From Glandiceps talaboti (Eukaryota > Hemichordata > Enteropneusta > Spengelidae): 64,000 bases of DNA. Position numbers and translations under genes: made by a program. The stretch covers positions 18,490,050-18,554,049 of the forward strand of contig NC_135559.1 in assembly GCF_964340395.1 (NCBI RefSeq), in the 5' to 3' direction. Position 1 is the stretch's first letter; each line of letters starts with the position of its first letter. The notes below the pieces were generated by a model. It was given only the letters and a program-made list of their open reading frames with translations, was not told the DNA's origin and made no database searches. Below are positions 1-50,330 of the stretch, piece after piece.

Positions 1-1
1 A

Positions 2-544
2 CAGCCTGGTGGGCAACCAAAATCAAAACATATACAATATGGTAATGACCATGAAGATGTTGCCATATCTATGTTTGAGGATCAGCTAACCGCTATCGGA
101 AAGACCCACTCGCTCAGAAAATGTGGGTTATTTATATCAAAAGAAAATGGTCAATTAGGGGCATCTCCTGACAGGGTTGGAATAGTTGACACTGATGACG
201 CTGTAGTAGAGGTGAAGTGTCTCTCAGCCAGTAGGGAATTTACACCAATGGAGGCCGTCGAAAAGAAAGAAAAAGAGAGTTCGTTTGCATTCCGCCGTGT
301 AAATAATTCAATATGTATCAAGGAACGCCATAGGTGGCATTATCAAGTTCAGATGGAAATGGCGATGGCAGGATGTGGGGTTGCATATCTTGTCATTTTC
401 ACACATGTGAATTTCCCTGTCTACTGGATAAGGATCCAGTTCGATGCCGATTTCTGGCAACAGACACAACGGAAACTATTGAATTTCCATGAAGAATGGA
501 TTTTACCTGCCCTAGTTGTAGAACGTTTTGGCCGCAAAGTGTGA
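2..544 (+). CDS. YqaJ-like (lambda exonuclease family) nuclease, 3' part
   Basis: The frame is open from the window edge to TGA at 542-544, so the 5' end lies outside the window; the first internal Met is at 71. Visible motifs fit the YqaJ viral recombinase/lambda exonuclease fold: a G-N-D-H-E-D-V-A helix at 41-64, then (numbering from the Met at 71) L-G-A-S-P-D34, V-E47-V-K49 and a Y-Q-V-Q-M-E-M helix. D34, E47 and K49 match the D...E-x-K nuclease signature. Bacteriophage relatives are 5'-3' dsDNA exonucleases used in recombination; in animal genomes such genes are usually carried by DNA transposons. It converges on the THAP/DDE transposase gene at 3932-6425, and the two may belong to one element. 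No frameshift or stop is seen. The family call is firm; the function in this genome is inferred. Confidence 0.8.
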   Translation, partial: QPGGQPKSKHIQYGNDHEDVAISMFEDQLTAIGKTHSLRKCGLFISKENGQLGASPDRVGIVDTDDAVVEVKCLSASREFTPMEAVEKKEKESSFAFRRVNNSICIKERHRWHYQVQMEMAMAGCGVAYLVIFTHVNFPVYWIRIQFDADFWQQTQRKLLNFHEEWILPALVVERFGRKV

Positions 545-945
545 ACTGCCGTAATGAACAAAACCGTACACATGTAAAAGAAACTTTCCACAAAGTACTG
601 AGAGTAGCTTCTAAAATGTGCCGACATTCGTTTCAGTGACATCCAATCTTTACTACAACCAGTGACAGGCAAGCATTTACAAGAAATTCAATAGAAATTC
701 AAAATTTACTGGAAATTCAATAGTTTCCGTTTTGTCTGTTGCCAGAATAATAATAATACACTCATATCAATAACAGCTTATCTAATACATTCAGACATAG
801 GATAAATTGGTAATTTGGTGAATTTATTTACCTTCATTACATTCTACACATTTTCATAATTTAAGAGGACTGTGTTTCAGCCTTGATCAAAGGTGAGGCT
901 ACTTTTGTCTAGCTACTGTAGTTGATGATTAACCTACCTGTAGAC

Positions 946-2222
946 TTACAAGAACTATCACTACTACTATTCCGCTATTCTAACAGACATTTTGATTTTT
1001 TGAATCGTTGCTTTGTTACATTCAAAAAATAGAGCAAATATTGCGTTGCCGCACAACTTCATGTCCAGGGCAATGATAGATATATAATTTTTTGAAGATT
1101 TAAAGTTGCAACCAAAACAAAATTTTCATACCTAATTTCCATCATCATAATCCAGTCATCCTATGTTGGAAGTGTACAAGACAAGTATAGCAACATCCTA
1201 ATCAAGGGATGTGTCTACAAGGTTTTGTACTTCTTTATTTTTTAAAATCAATTTGGAACCAAGTCATACCAATGTAACATGTTTAACTTTCTTGGTTGTC
1301 TTATTGTAATATTTTAAACATAAGCTACATTCAGTTTATATGGGTAGGTGATGAAACAGCTGTCTTACAACATATTACATAATCAAGTCATAAACCAAAC
1401 TGGCCATGCTACAGGCTTTACCACCAGAGGAAATAGTAAAGTAAACATTATAGTTAATTAACAATGTACTGTTCTCACTGTGTCAGCTATTAATGAGGAC
1501 AAATCTACACATTCTCAACAAAGTTAAGCTCAATCTACTGGGTAATTTCAGAGTTGAAGATTTTTGAGGAAAAGCAATGATATAGAATAACACTTCTAGA
1601 AACATCTCACCAAGTTTCAAACTGATTCACTTAGTACTTTTTGAAATATAAGTTTTTGACCAAAATTCACATTTTTACACCTTAATTCCATATCACTCAT
1701 GGAATCATGGTATGCGTAACATATCTTCGTCCATACATCCCTAAATGCATTTCCATTAAATTTCAGCCCAATCTGCTCAGTAGTTTTGGAATTATAGATT
1801 TTTAACCAAAGAGACACATTTTTAGCCCTAATTTGCATATCACTGATAGAATCATCCCATCATGAACAAATCTTACTTTACACCCCCTTAAGAATGTTCC
1901 CACCAACTTTTGCACCAATCTGCCAGTAGTTTCTGAGTTTAAGTTTTTTGACCAAAAATCACATTTTTTGACCCAAATCACACACCTATGATGCGATCAT
2001 TTTGATTTGAACAATTTCCCAACTAGACACCCAAGGTAATGGACCCACCAAATATCGTGGCAACCAGTTCAGCGGTTTTTAACTTTAAGTTGTTTACACA
2101 CATACAGACAGACGCCGGGCGATCCCTATATCACTACTGAACCTCAGTTCAGTTGTGCTAAAAATCAAAATGTTGATTAGGATAGTCAATCAGTAGTAGT
2201 GATAGTTCTTGCTAGTTGATGT
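946..2222. repeat. Foldback (MITE-like) element with internal tandem modules
   Basis: The left end (about 948-1004) and the reverse complement of the right end (about 2157-2212) share a terminal inverted repeat that includes AAGAACTATCACTACTAC and ACATTTTGATTTTT. Between them, at about 1600-2095, a module of roughly 150 bp recurs three to four times. Each copy has a phrase like 'caatctgctcagtagttt', then a variant of 'tttttgaccaaaa' and 'cacattttt'. The right end has the run 'acacatacagacagac'. No transposase frame is present, so it is a nonautonomous DNA element. The class is unknown and the exact ends are uncertain. Confidence 0.6.
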
Positions 2223-3254
2223 TCAACAAATCATTCTGTATGACATGAATACTCAAAGTGGCAACAAATTTGTCAATTGTACAAATATATGATTATTAGC
2301 AACAAATATTGTCCACAGTGAAATTGTTGTAAAATGACTTATTGACCATGTGCATTGGAAAATTTCACCATGTTTTCAATGTTTTACTAACTTGCCAGTG
2401 TTTATATCTAAGCCAAGTTCTATGCATAACCGATATCCATTCGTTGGTCAGTCTCTCAGTAATTCACATTTTTTCCAATGAAAGTGTCTATGGTTTGTCA
2501 AAGAAATAGTTAATGCTCTCGACAAATGTCCCATTGTTGACAGAATGTGAGTCTGTGGTGTGATTTTAGTGATCTTAACATTAAGTTAGTAGTTTCACTT
2601 TTCTGACCAGTGAATGAACAGATGAGCGCTGTAGCTCATTCACGTCATAAAATTGAAGAGTGTTCACCATAAATTTTGAAAATATCTCCTGGTTGTATTT
2701 CTCATTTGTGTTATGTCATCTCGGACTCATGATTCCCCAAATGGCAGGGACGGATATGGTTGCATCCTCGATGACACAGCACGAATGGTAAATACCAGAT
2801 TATATATAAATATCTTATGTGAATATCACCACAGGGAAAAGGATGAAAAATCAATTTTGTACTGACGATTTTCTGGATTTCTATTATTATTTTCAGTATA
2901 TTTCAAATAAAGATTGAACTATTGTTTCCTCTCACTGTTTTTTTTCCTATTTCATACCTGATATGACTGTCTTATCAGAGTTTATCATCTTTGCATTAAT
3001 TAGTAACTTGTTAATCCAAGAACCAACAATAATAGTGGTACAGTGGTAACAGAAGACACAATGATGGGAAAAAGTGAGAGGAAAAAATATGTAAAACTTT
3101 ATTTGACAGATACTGAAAATAATATTAGAATTCTGGAAAATTGCAATAAGTTGGATAGTTATGTGATGTATAGAAGATACATCAATGTAGCAGTCAAATT
3201 GTCTCAATATACAGTTGTAAAGCTATATCTTTATAAGAAAATGGTAAAGAGGAG

Positions 3255-3660
3255 CACCACTCTAGGAAGTAAAGGTATTTAAAAAAAAAAAACCTTTGGG
3301 TTTTGGAGACTCGAGTGTCATTACATGATTTTACACTGAAATGAATAGGAACTCTGAACTCATGAATATTAAGTGTGCAATTATGATTGTATTATATCTG
3401 CTGACTCCTATGATGCTATTAGCCATGAAATATACATTACAATATGATTCAAGATCAAATTGATGTTTCTGTGAAATCGCAAGCAATCGTAGGTAATGTA
3501 AAATCATGAAATGATTCTCCAGAAACCATACATTCGTTTGTGAAAATGTCTATATCCTAGAGTGGTATTCACCTTTAATTTTATAGGGAGTAACACTCCA
3601 GGAAATAAATGCATTTTCATAAACTTTGCTTTCTGGAGAGTAATTTCATGATTTTACAAT
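3255..3660. repeat. Palindromic MITE-like repeat, related copy in POLA1 intron 29
   Basis: The segment 3490-3565 is the inverted counterpart of 3590-3658 (shared phrases: tttctggaga, atttcatgattttac, and cactc-aggaaata-like ends), and 3258-3335 is a third related arm. A diverged copy of the left half lies at about 32290-32405, sharing 'gatcaa-ttgatgtttct' and 'aaaatcatgaaatga'. No coding capacity was seen. Confidence 0.55.
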
Positions 3661-3931
3661 TACATAATTAACTCAGTTGTCCAAATATATATAATTGAAA
3701 GCCCTTTTTCATCTCAGCTTTACAGCACTGCATTATGGGTCTTAGCAGATATGATTATGCATTAGACAGTTACACATTGAATAGTCATGACTCCTACAAA
3801 CTTATATACCATAAAATCCAATACAGATTGAACATTCTACAAACATTACGTTCAAAATTACTGACATTTATTGCGAACTATCCTACAAGTGAGATACCAC
3901 ATTCATTGTCCTTATTAGTATTATTTTTCAG

Positions 3932-5714
3932 TCAATCCATGACTGGAGGCCAAAATAGGATGAGATGTGCACACACTTTCCATATGTCATCTAAAGCATT
4001 CCATTCAGTTAATGACAACTTCCGATTTAGTATTTTCCACTGTTTTATGCGCCCAATACATCTTTCCACATGTATTCGGACTCTGGCAATGGACACAGAC
4101 TCAACTAGTTCTGGTATCTCAAATTGTGTCTTATTTCTCAGAAAATGGGGTGTAACAAGGCGCACACCATGCTGTGCCAAGGCACATTTATTAGTCCAGC
4201 CCTTGTCTGCCATAATGGCATCCCCTTTTTTAAGTTTTGCAAGAAGTCCACTCTTCATTGTAATGGCATTGTCACTGATGCTGCCTTCCATCAGGTCTGA
4301 GATAAAATTTGGTATACCTGATGGAGATAGACCCACTAATGCCTTGGCAGTACATCTGCTCTTGTAATCTGAATACAGAGCTGCCTGTATTTCAAAATCA
4401 GATGCTCTCTCAACCTCAAACTCTGTGCAGTCAACAATGGTTACAACATCTCGATAGAGTGTCTTGAAACTGTCTACCATATATTTCTTTAGTTTACGTG
4501 AACTCAACCACTTTGGCAGTTTCAGTAGTATCTGGTTCATTAGTTTCAGGTAAGTAAGCCATATACGAGAGACTGTTGAATCACTAAGACCAAACCTCTC
4601 TGCAAGGTCCTCATTGGCACTGCCTTGTTTGAGTTTAATAAGGGTTAAAAAAAACTCATCTGAAGCTTGTAACCGCCGTTTTGGTCCACATTTTCCATCC
4701 TTGTCATCGCTACTGTTATTAGCTCCCCAGTACTTCAAGTTTGCTGTGTGTGGTTCAATAAACTTGGTGAAGAAGTACTTTAAGGCACTGTACGAATAAA
4801 ATCCAGTCCAGAATTGTATCTCCTCATCAGACCCAGCAAATCTTCTAAGTAAAAATCTATTGAATTCATAGAGTTCTATTTTTGTGTCATATAATTCTCC
4901 AATTGATATTAAAAGTTTGAGAACAGTTGAAAGCAATTTCCTCAAGACAGCAATGTTATCATTTTCAGAACTAGTAGACTCTAAGTGACTCTGAATAATA
5001 CTAGCTATTGACTGCAATTCATTTTTGCATAGAACATGTGTCTCTTGGTAGTAGGGGACTAACATACTTTCAGCTTCCTTTGATTTCTTTTGGGGAGCTT
5101 CAAAGTCAGCCTCAGAATTACTGGCAGTCATGCTCTCCAAATCACTGTCCAAAAATAAAACCTTCCGCTTTGAAGTTGAAGGTTTGATAGAGTCATCTTC
5201 GACTGCTGGGGACAGAGCCTGTAATATGAACATGAAAATGTTACAATAAGTGAATAAGATATACAATGAACATAATTCGATTTAATTTCACAATCAAAAA
5301 ATATATATTAAAGTGATTACCTTCTTTAGCATAATTTTATGTAGTAATGACTGTACATGTACACACTAGAAACATATTCATGTAACATCAACAGGGGCTG
5401 GCTAAATCAGTTTTGTCATTGTATTGTTATATATAATTAGAGTGCGATATCACAGTAATTAATAGTTATACAGAAATAATTTTACAAGTGGCTGCTGGTT
5501 TTTAGACAAGTGATAGTGAATGGTAAAATATATGTTATATAACCTTTCATTTGGGAAACAAAAGGTAAACAAATACTCAGTGGTTGCTGATCCTTAACAT
5601 TTGTTTCTATAAAAAAAAAAAAGATAGTGGAAACAGTACATACACAGTAACATACAGAGAGATAATGTGGATACTAGGATAGAGTCCTCCCAATCATGCA
5701 TTTATTACACATGC

Positions 5715-5785
<71 letters not shown>

Positions 5786-6425
5786 GGGAAGGGGGAGACA
5801 GACAGACAGACAGACAGAGACATGCAGGGAGAGAGGAGGGGGGGGGGGTGTGTAAAAAAAACCACTTAATCGGCAAAATGCCTCAGATACCTGTATAAAC
5901 TTAATGTATTACTATTATCGAATGCATGCTTACAATTTTACGACTAGACTGACAAATCACTTTCTGATGAGGCATTGAAATGTACTTCATACACACCTTC
6001 TTGGATGTCTTTGATGACCTTGGGGTCCTCATTCCACACTTAGCAGTGCAGGAGTCGGGTACGGAACACGTCAGTGTCCTTGGTTGTTTGGGATATGTGT
6101 GGTCAAGATGATCTGTGGATACCATGGTACTGCCGATACATCTTGACTTAAACCAACACGTAACTTTGGCGTTGTAATCCTGTACAACGTCAGGCCACTT
6201 GGGCGACCACGGAAATATTGTGGGTATGTTGACATCGTAGGTCTTCCTCCCTCCAACGAAGTGAAGTCCGCATATCTTGGGGTTCTTCGTGAGGTTTTCA
6301 TTTCTGACAAGCTGTTTCCATCGCGTATTTATTCCTTTTTCACATGGAAATGAATGAAAACTAATGTGTATATAGTCCTTACTATTTGTGAAACAGTGCG
6401 GTACACTGCAATTTGACATCGTCAC
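3932..6425 (-). CDS. THAP-domain plus DDE transposase, two exons (ISL2EU/PIF-Harbinger-like)
   Basis: Read as complement(join(3932..5218,5997..6425)), 571 codons. Exon 1 (143 codons) ends at an AAG|GTGTGT donor and exon 2 starts after TTACAG; both are phase 0, so the frame joins cleanly. Exon 1 encodes a THAP zinc finger: C6-x4-C11, W36, C52-x2-H55 and an I-P-T-I-F-P-W motif. Exon 2 carries an HTH_Tnp_4-type helix-turn-helix (A-E-R-F-G-L-S-D-S-T-V-S-R-I) and a DDE_Tnp_4-type core with V-D-C-T-E, M-A-D-K-G-W and I-H-V-E-R-C-I-G-R-I-K as the D, D and E blocks. No internal stop or frameshift is visible, so it could encode an active transposase or a domesticated derivative. THAP fingers bind DNA, and the RNase H-like core would cut and join strands. 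Terminal inverted repeats could not be paired because the left end lies outside the window. Confidence 0.85.
5219..5996 (-). other. Intron of the THAP/DDE transposase gene
   Basis: The 778-bp intron has GT-AG ends on the minus strand. It is AT-rich on the exon 2 side and contains a (GA)n run at 5719-5782 followed by short (CAGA)n and G-rich tracts to about 5850. Confidence 0.75.
5719..5782. repeat. (AG)n microsatellite
   Basis: Thirty-two uninterrupted AG units, followed by a G-rich stretch with (CAGA)n at 5800-5819. It generates spurious low-complexity open frames on both strands. Confidence 0.95.
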
Positions 6426-7138
6426 CCTACCTACCGGTACATATACATGACCTGCTTTATAAACAAAATGGCGGCCGCATCCCTAAATGTATACCAGAAT
6501 GCACTGCGCTAAAAAATTATGACGTCATCGTGAACGAGAGCTATACATGTATGTGTATGTAAAGACGTGACAAAAACAATTTTGTCAACTTCGCCGGAAA
6601 TGGAAAGTGTAAACAATATGTTTACTTTGCGAATGGAAAAGAAAGATAACATTTACGTGAAATATATTCACTTGGATAGCAAATACAAGGATTCAATTAA
6701 TACGATCTGTACACTTACCTGGAAAAAAATAGCGGAAATAGCAAATATTCGGCCAACACGACGATGACGCGATTGCCCACACAGCACTTGGATACGTGTA
6801 CCTAATCGCAACCTTTGACCTTACTGAGGTGATTCCATTAACTTTGCATGAAATTGAACCGAAGACTATGGTTTGAAAATCTCACTCACTGTTACACCAT
6901 AAATGAAAACTGAAAGCTAATATCAATCAACTCTTGAGATTTTAAAGATTTTTTTACTGTTTATTTTTGCAATATATTGATAGACTAGATGGAACTCTGC
7001 CACTTCGATTACGTGGTCTCCATGAACCCTCCACTCTTCCCCGTACGAATTTTATCCTCGCCCTAGATATGTATTCGGGAAAAGCCGTAATAGCTCGTCG
7101 ATTTCCGTTAAATCTCGCGCCACTTTTGAGTTCTCAAC
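6426..7138. promoter_or_regulatory. Divergent intergenic region, probable POLA1 promoter
   Basis: This gap of 713 bp separates the start codons of the minus-strand transposase (6425) and POLA1 (7139). It contains a perfect CRE-type palindrome TGACGTCA at 6520-6527, an AAAATGGCGGC YY1-like motif at 6465-6475 close to the transposase start, and a CGCGCCA-type GC cluster at 7115-7122 just upstream of the POLA1 ATG, loosely like an E2F site. No clear TATA box was seen. A 66-codon open frame at 6567-6767 has no recognisable domain. The assignment rests on position and motifs only. Confidence 0.5.
6520..6527. promoter_or_regulatory. CRE/ATF-type palindrome TGACGTCA
   Basis: An exact match to the full cAMP-response-element consensus, lying between two divergent start codons. 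Whether it is functional is unknown. Confidence 0.4.
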
Positions 7139-45116
<37,978 letters not shown>

Positions 45117-45336
45117 ATAACTTTTAATCATGTTTTATTGTTCCATGCTCATATCTCAGAAAGTTATGTTTTACAACTGTGCAAATCTGTCTTTTTGTTA
45201 TGAAAGGTCTCGCGGCCCATCACACATAAATTGACACTACAGTAGATTGCCTATCAGTAAATAGTTGGTAATTATTCATGGTTTGAATTTACATATGTAA
45301 ATTACCCATTGTTATATCAATGCATAATGATATGTA

Positions 45337-45580
45337 AATTAGTTATAGTAAAGTTACTTTATTAGAATCTATTTTTTGAAGCGACTATAGTTTTCGTCTG
45401 AATCATTCAGATGCAGCAGCATAATCATGTTATGCCGTTTGCCGTTTCTATTACGAGGTCACCTGACCAAACGGCATAACATCATTACGCTGACGATGTC
45501 TGAGTGATTCGGATGAAAGCTACGTAGTTGCATCAAAAAACTAGATTCCAATAAAGGTAACTTCACTATTACCACTATAA
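45337..45580. repeat. Foldback MITE in the POLA1 3' flank
   Basis: Arms of about 97 bp (45347-45443 and 45466-45565) are imperfect inverted copies, meeting at 'gttatgccgtttg' and 'caaacggcataac'. It starts 221 bp after the POLA1 stop, so it is probably in the 3' UTR. An AATAAA (45550-45555) lies in the right arm. Confidence 0.85.
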
Positions 45581-46162
45581 ATAATGGAATCAAAACATCA
45601 ATTTCTATTCTGAAATGTAAATTGTTACGTGAATTTATGTTTAAAATGTTCATTTTCGAGATTCCTGGATTAGATGTGCAAATTTAGTACCAAATTTTTA
45701 TTTGGCTAACTTTGACATGAGTGTCAGAGTTCCAAAATTTGGACTTTATTTTGTACATAAACTGGACAGCTAGATTTGATGAATGGTTTTCATATCACTT
45801 GGTGATTTATCATCGTATATATATATATATTGGACAGTTTCAACATGTTATCTTTTTTGTTCAGTGGAGAGTTAACTACCTCGACTTTTTGAATCCTTGT
45901 CCAAACATAGAACCGTTACTATTGACACTTGTAATACAGAAATACATGACAGACTACATATTGTACATGGAGACAGATTTTACAGCAAGCACAAATGTAC
46001 ACATCCACTAAAGTGTGTTGATAAAAGTCAGACTATGTATATAATGAAGTGTTTTTTGTTCCGTAAATAACTTGGAACACCTCAGCTGTTACAAATCGGG
46101 GTTAGAATCATCTTTGTTAGGTCAGAAACAAAGATGGATTTATATTGGGGGTTGTCAAACAA

Positions 46163-46168
46163 AATAAA
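46163..46168 (+). terminator. Candidate polyadenylation signal AATAAA
   Basis: A hexamer about 1.05 kb after the POLA1 stop. The alternative is the AATAAA at 45550 inside the foldback element. Neither can be chosen without transcripts. Confidence 0.25.
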
Positions 46169-46629
46169 ACAGCTTTGATGTGAATACTTTATGTCGTATC
46201 TTTTTGTTGTGTTTTTTTTTCCTGTTTGTATGTCTTTAAAGTGAGACAAGTAGAGTTTATAATATGTTTTACTCGGGTGTAAATATTATGACAGAACCCT
46301 GTGACGCGTGAGTGCAAGTGTGGTGTACTTGGGGTATTTGCATGAGTGCGTACAGTGTCCTCTGTGGCCATACTTTCATGTGCATAGGGAGTGAAAATGC
46401 AGCAAAAAAAACACTGCAAGAACGAGTGCAAATATCGCTGAGTACCCACATTGGAACTCATGTGGCATGTGGTTCTGTTATTGCATATGTTTATCCGAAA
46501 CAATAGATTTCCGTAAAACTTACACTATGAGATCACATGCTTTCTTATAGAGCAAATGATCACATCCTCATTTGCATATCATTTGCATGCAGGTATGCAA
46601 TAATGTTTTTGGTATTGCACTGCAGAGCA

Positions 46630-47128
46630 AATACCACTAGTATGCACATGCACCAGTGCAAGTAATCTCTGGTACATATGTAATAATACCACTAGTATGC
46701 GCACACACCAGTGCAAGTAATCTCTGGTACATATGTAATAATACCACTAATACCCTCACACACCGGTGTGAGTAATCTCTGGTACATATGTAATAATACC
46801 ACTAATACCCTCACACACCGGTGTGAGTAATCTCTGGTACATATGTAATAATACCACTAATACCCTCACACACCAGTGTAAGTAATCTCTGGTACATATG
46901 TAATAATACCACTAGTATGCACACACACACCAGTGCAAGTAATCTCTGGTACATATGTAATAATACCACTAATACCCTCACACACCGGTGTGAGTAATCT
47001 CTGGTACATATGTAATAACCACTAGTACCCTCGCACACCGGTGCAAGTAATCTCTGGTACATATGTAATAATACCACTAGTATGCACACACACCGGTGTA
47101 AGTAATCTCTGGTACATATGTAATAATT
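46630..47128. repeat. 55-bp minisatellite, about nine units
   Basis: Units contain 'ataccactarta', a 'cacaccggtg' palindromic core and 'agtaatctctggtacatatg'. The period is about 55 bp. The minus-strand 106-codon frame here is an artefact of the repeat. Confidence 0.95.
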
Positions 47129-47552
47129 CATTGAACCTGGAGTGAACTATACTAGTTTATACATTTTTGGGGGGTAAATTTTAATGTCGGTTAAAAAAAA
47201 TACAAGTTGAGTACTAAGAGGCATATGAAATCATCACTTGTAATTGAATGAACTCAATCCTGGTATTTAGAAATATTTCTTAAAAAGTCAAAGACTGACA
47301 GTTTGCAGTCAAAAGCTCTCAGCCTATCAAAGTATGTTGTGTTTATTGGTTAAAAGTTTAGTACTCTCAATGGCATTTTGTTGTACTATACTGAAGTGGC
47401 AGGGAAACTGCTTTGATGCTATCAAGTGTGCTGATGTCAATACAATTTGAATATCATCAAAGGCATGTATTGATATCAATATACTATTTTTGTTTACTGA
47501 TTTATGTAATTATTTTTACTGCAGTCAAACAGCTGATAAACTTAGATTTTGC

Positions 47553-47914
47553 AACATTAAAGGTGCACTAGCTGCAACTTGGACTTGAAACTGTTTTGTT
47601 AGATATACTGACTTACTCATAATATTGTACACCCTGAGATGTAATAAATCATCTATTGGTAAATGTATTTGTGTAGCAGTACACACAGTATGGTGTGCTA
47701 CATCCAATCAAATTTATTTTTAGGTCCATACCCAAAACTCAGCACCACAATGAATAATTTCAACTTATTACTATACAACTTATAGATGAAATAGACCTCT
47801 AATTATCTTGTACAGTGTCTAATAATTGGTATTTTAACAAATTTCAGTAAACACTTTGTTGTTTGTCAGATTGACAAAAAACTCCAGTTACAGCCAGCGC
47901 ATCTTTAATGTTAC
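47553..47914. repeat. MITE with ACATTAAAGRTGCRCTRGCTG inverted ends
   Basis: The left end 'acattaaaggtgcactagct' is mirrored at the right by the inverse of 'cagcgcatctttaatgt'. About 360 bp, noncoding; similar in style to the element at 25844-26473. Confidence 0.75.
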
Positions 47915-48238
47915 ATCTCTTCATTGACATGAATTAAATCATCATCAGGCTTTGTTAACATGTTGATGACACAATTGAGTTTCATCAACATTTTAGAATA
48001 CATAAATTATGTTGCCAAATCATTTACATATTCTGCTAAATACCAGTTTGAAGTTCTACCAATATCAAGTAATGTATTAAGTATGCTTCAGTAAGTACAA
48101 ATATATTGGTGTCTTGTATATGCAGTAAAAAAAACACCCACCCCCAAAAATTCACCCAGTAAGCCATATTTTATGCACCACTGACTCACAGAAACTTCTT
48201 TTTGCACACCGACACTGTGTATTCCGCTATCCATTACC

Positions 48239-50330
48239 ATGGAATTCACAAAGAAACCCACTTTCTATCAGTTTGACAAAAAAAAATTGTGGTTTTCCAT
48301 CCGTCACCACCCTAGTTTTACCCCATTCCATCTCTCGCATCACCCCATTAGTTTTATCAGATTCCACCCCTCATGTCACCCCGCTAGTTTTAATGGATTC
48401 CAACCCCTCACATCACCCCTGTCCATTTTTCCAGATTCCATCCCTCATCACCCCTGTTCATTTTACCAGATTCCACCCCTCACATCACCCCAGTTCATTT
48501 TAACAGATTCCACCCCTCACATCACCCCTGTTCATTTTTCCAGATTCCATCCCTCATCACCCCTGTTCATTTTAACAGATTCCACCCCTCACATCATCCC
48601 CTGTTCATTTTATCAGATTCCACCCCTCACATCACCCCTGTTCATTTTAACAGATTCCACCCCTCACATCACCCCTGTTCATTTTAACAGATTTCACCCC
48701 TCTCTTCATTTCACCAGATTCCACCCCTTACATCATGTCTGTTCATTTTACCAGATTCTACCCCTCACATCACCCCAGTTCATTTTACCAGTGATTCCAC
48801 CCCTCACATCACCCCAGTTCAATTTACCAGATTCTACCCCTCACGTCACCCCAGTTCATTTTACCAGATTCCACCCCTCACATCACCCCTGTTCATTTTA
48901 CCAGATTCTACCCCTCACATCACCCCAGTTCATTTTACCAGATTCCACCCCTCACATCACCCCAGTTCATTTTACCAGATTTCACCCCTTACATCATGTC
49001 TGTTCATTTTACCAGATTCCACCCCTCACATCACCCCTGTTCATTTTACCAGATTCTACCCCTCACATCACCCCTGTTCATTTTACCAGATTCTACCCCT
49101 CACATCACCCCAGTTCAGTTTACCAGATTCTACCCCTCACATCCCCCCAGTTCATTTTACCAGATTCCACCCCTCACATCACCCCTGTCCATGGAATTCA
49201 CAAAGAAACCCACTTTCTATCAGTTTGACAAAAAAAAATTGTGGTTTTCCATCCGTCACCACCCTAGTTTTACCCCATTCCATCTCTCGCATCACCCCAT
49301 TAGTTTTATCAGATTCCACCCCTCATGTCACCCCGCTAGTTTTAATGGATTCCAACCCCTCACATCACCCCTGTCCATTTTTCCAGATTCCATCCCTCAT
49401 CACCCCTGTTCATTTTACCAGATTCCACCCCTCACATCACCCCAGTTCATTTTAACAGATTCCACCCCTCACATCACCCCTGTTCATTTTTCCAGATTCC
49501 ATCCCTCATCACCCCTGTTCATTTTAACAGATTCCACCCCTCACATCATCCCCTGTTCATTTTATCAGATTCCACCCCTCACATCACCCCTGTTCATTTT
49601 AACAGATTCCACCCCTCACATCACCCCTGTTCATTTTAACAGATTCCACCCCTCACATCACCCCTGTTCATTTTAACAGATTTCACCCCTCTCTTCATTT
49701 CACCAGATTCCACCCCTTACATCATGTCTGTTCATTTTACCAGATTCTACCCCTCACATCACCCCAGTTCATTTTACCAGTGATTCCACCCCTCACATCA
49801 CCCCAGTTCAATTTACCAGATTCTACCCCTCACGTCACCCCAGTTCATTTTACCAGATTCCACCCCTCACATCACCCCTGTTCATTTTACCAGATTCTAC
49901 CCCTCACATCACCCCAGTTCATTTTACCAGATTCCACCCCTCACATCACCCCAGTTCATTTTACCAGATTTCACCCCTTACATCATGTCTGTTCATTTTA
50001 CCAGATTCCACCCCTCACATCACCCCTGTTCATTTTACCAGATTCTACCCCTCACATCACCCCTGTTCATTTTACCAGATTCTACCCCTCACATCACCCC
50101 AGTTCAGTTTACCAGATTCTACCCCTCACATCCCCCCAGTTCATTTTACCAGATTCCACCCCTCACATCACCCCTGTTCATTTTACCAGATTCTACCCCT
50201 CACATCACCCCAGTTCATTTTACCAGATTCCACCCCTCACATCACCCCAGTTCATTTTACCAGATTCCACCCCTCACATCACCCCAGTTCATTTTACCAG
50301 TGATTCCACCCCTCTGTTCGAGGGTTCCTA
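48239..50330 (+). repeat. 37-bp satellite with a 952-bp higher-order duplication
   Basis: The unit is about TTCATTTTACCAGATTCCAC + CCCTCACATCACCCCTG. A 952-bp block starting with ATGGAATTCACAAAG (48239) recurs at 49191 almost unchanged, with at least one extra unit. Because 37 is not a multiple of 3 and the unit lacks stops in this strand, all three forward frames stay open for long stretches (329 codons from 48239). I judge this noncoding. Confidence 0.93.

Larger units (their letters stand above)
545..3931. other. Repeat-rich gap between nuclease and transposase genes
   Basis: I see no convincing gene here. It contains a foldback repeat (about 946-2222) and a smaller palindromic repeat (3255-3660). 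The rest is AT-rich unique-looking sequence. A 79-codon open frame at 3043-3282 has no recognisable domain and I do not call it a gene. If the nuclease and transposase belong to one transposon, this is its internal noncoding part plus later insertions. Confidence 0.5.

Noticed and set aside
3043-3282. 79-codon Lys-rich frame
   Set aside because: AT-rich composition, no domain, and overlap with the start of a palindromic repeat.
46630-47128. Regularly spaced direct repeats, superficially CRISPR-like
   Set aside because: The repeat has no unique spacers, only minor variants, in a eukaryotic genome; it is a minisatellite. The same reasoning applies to 9530-10182 and 48239-50330.
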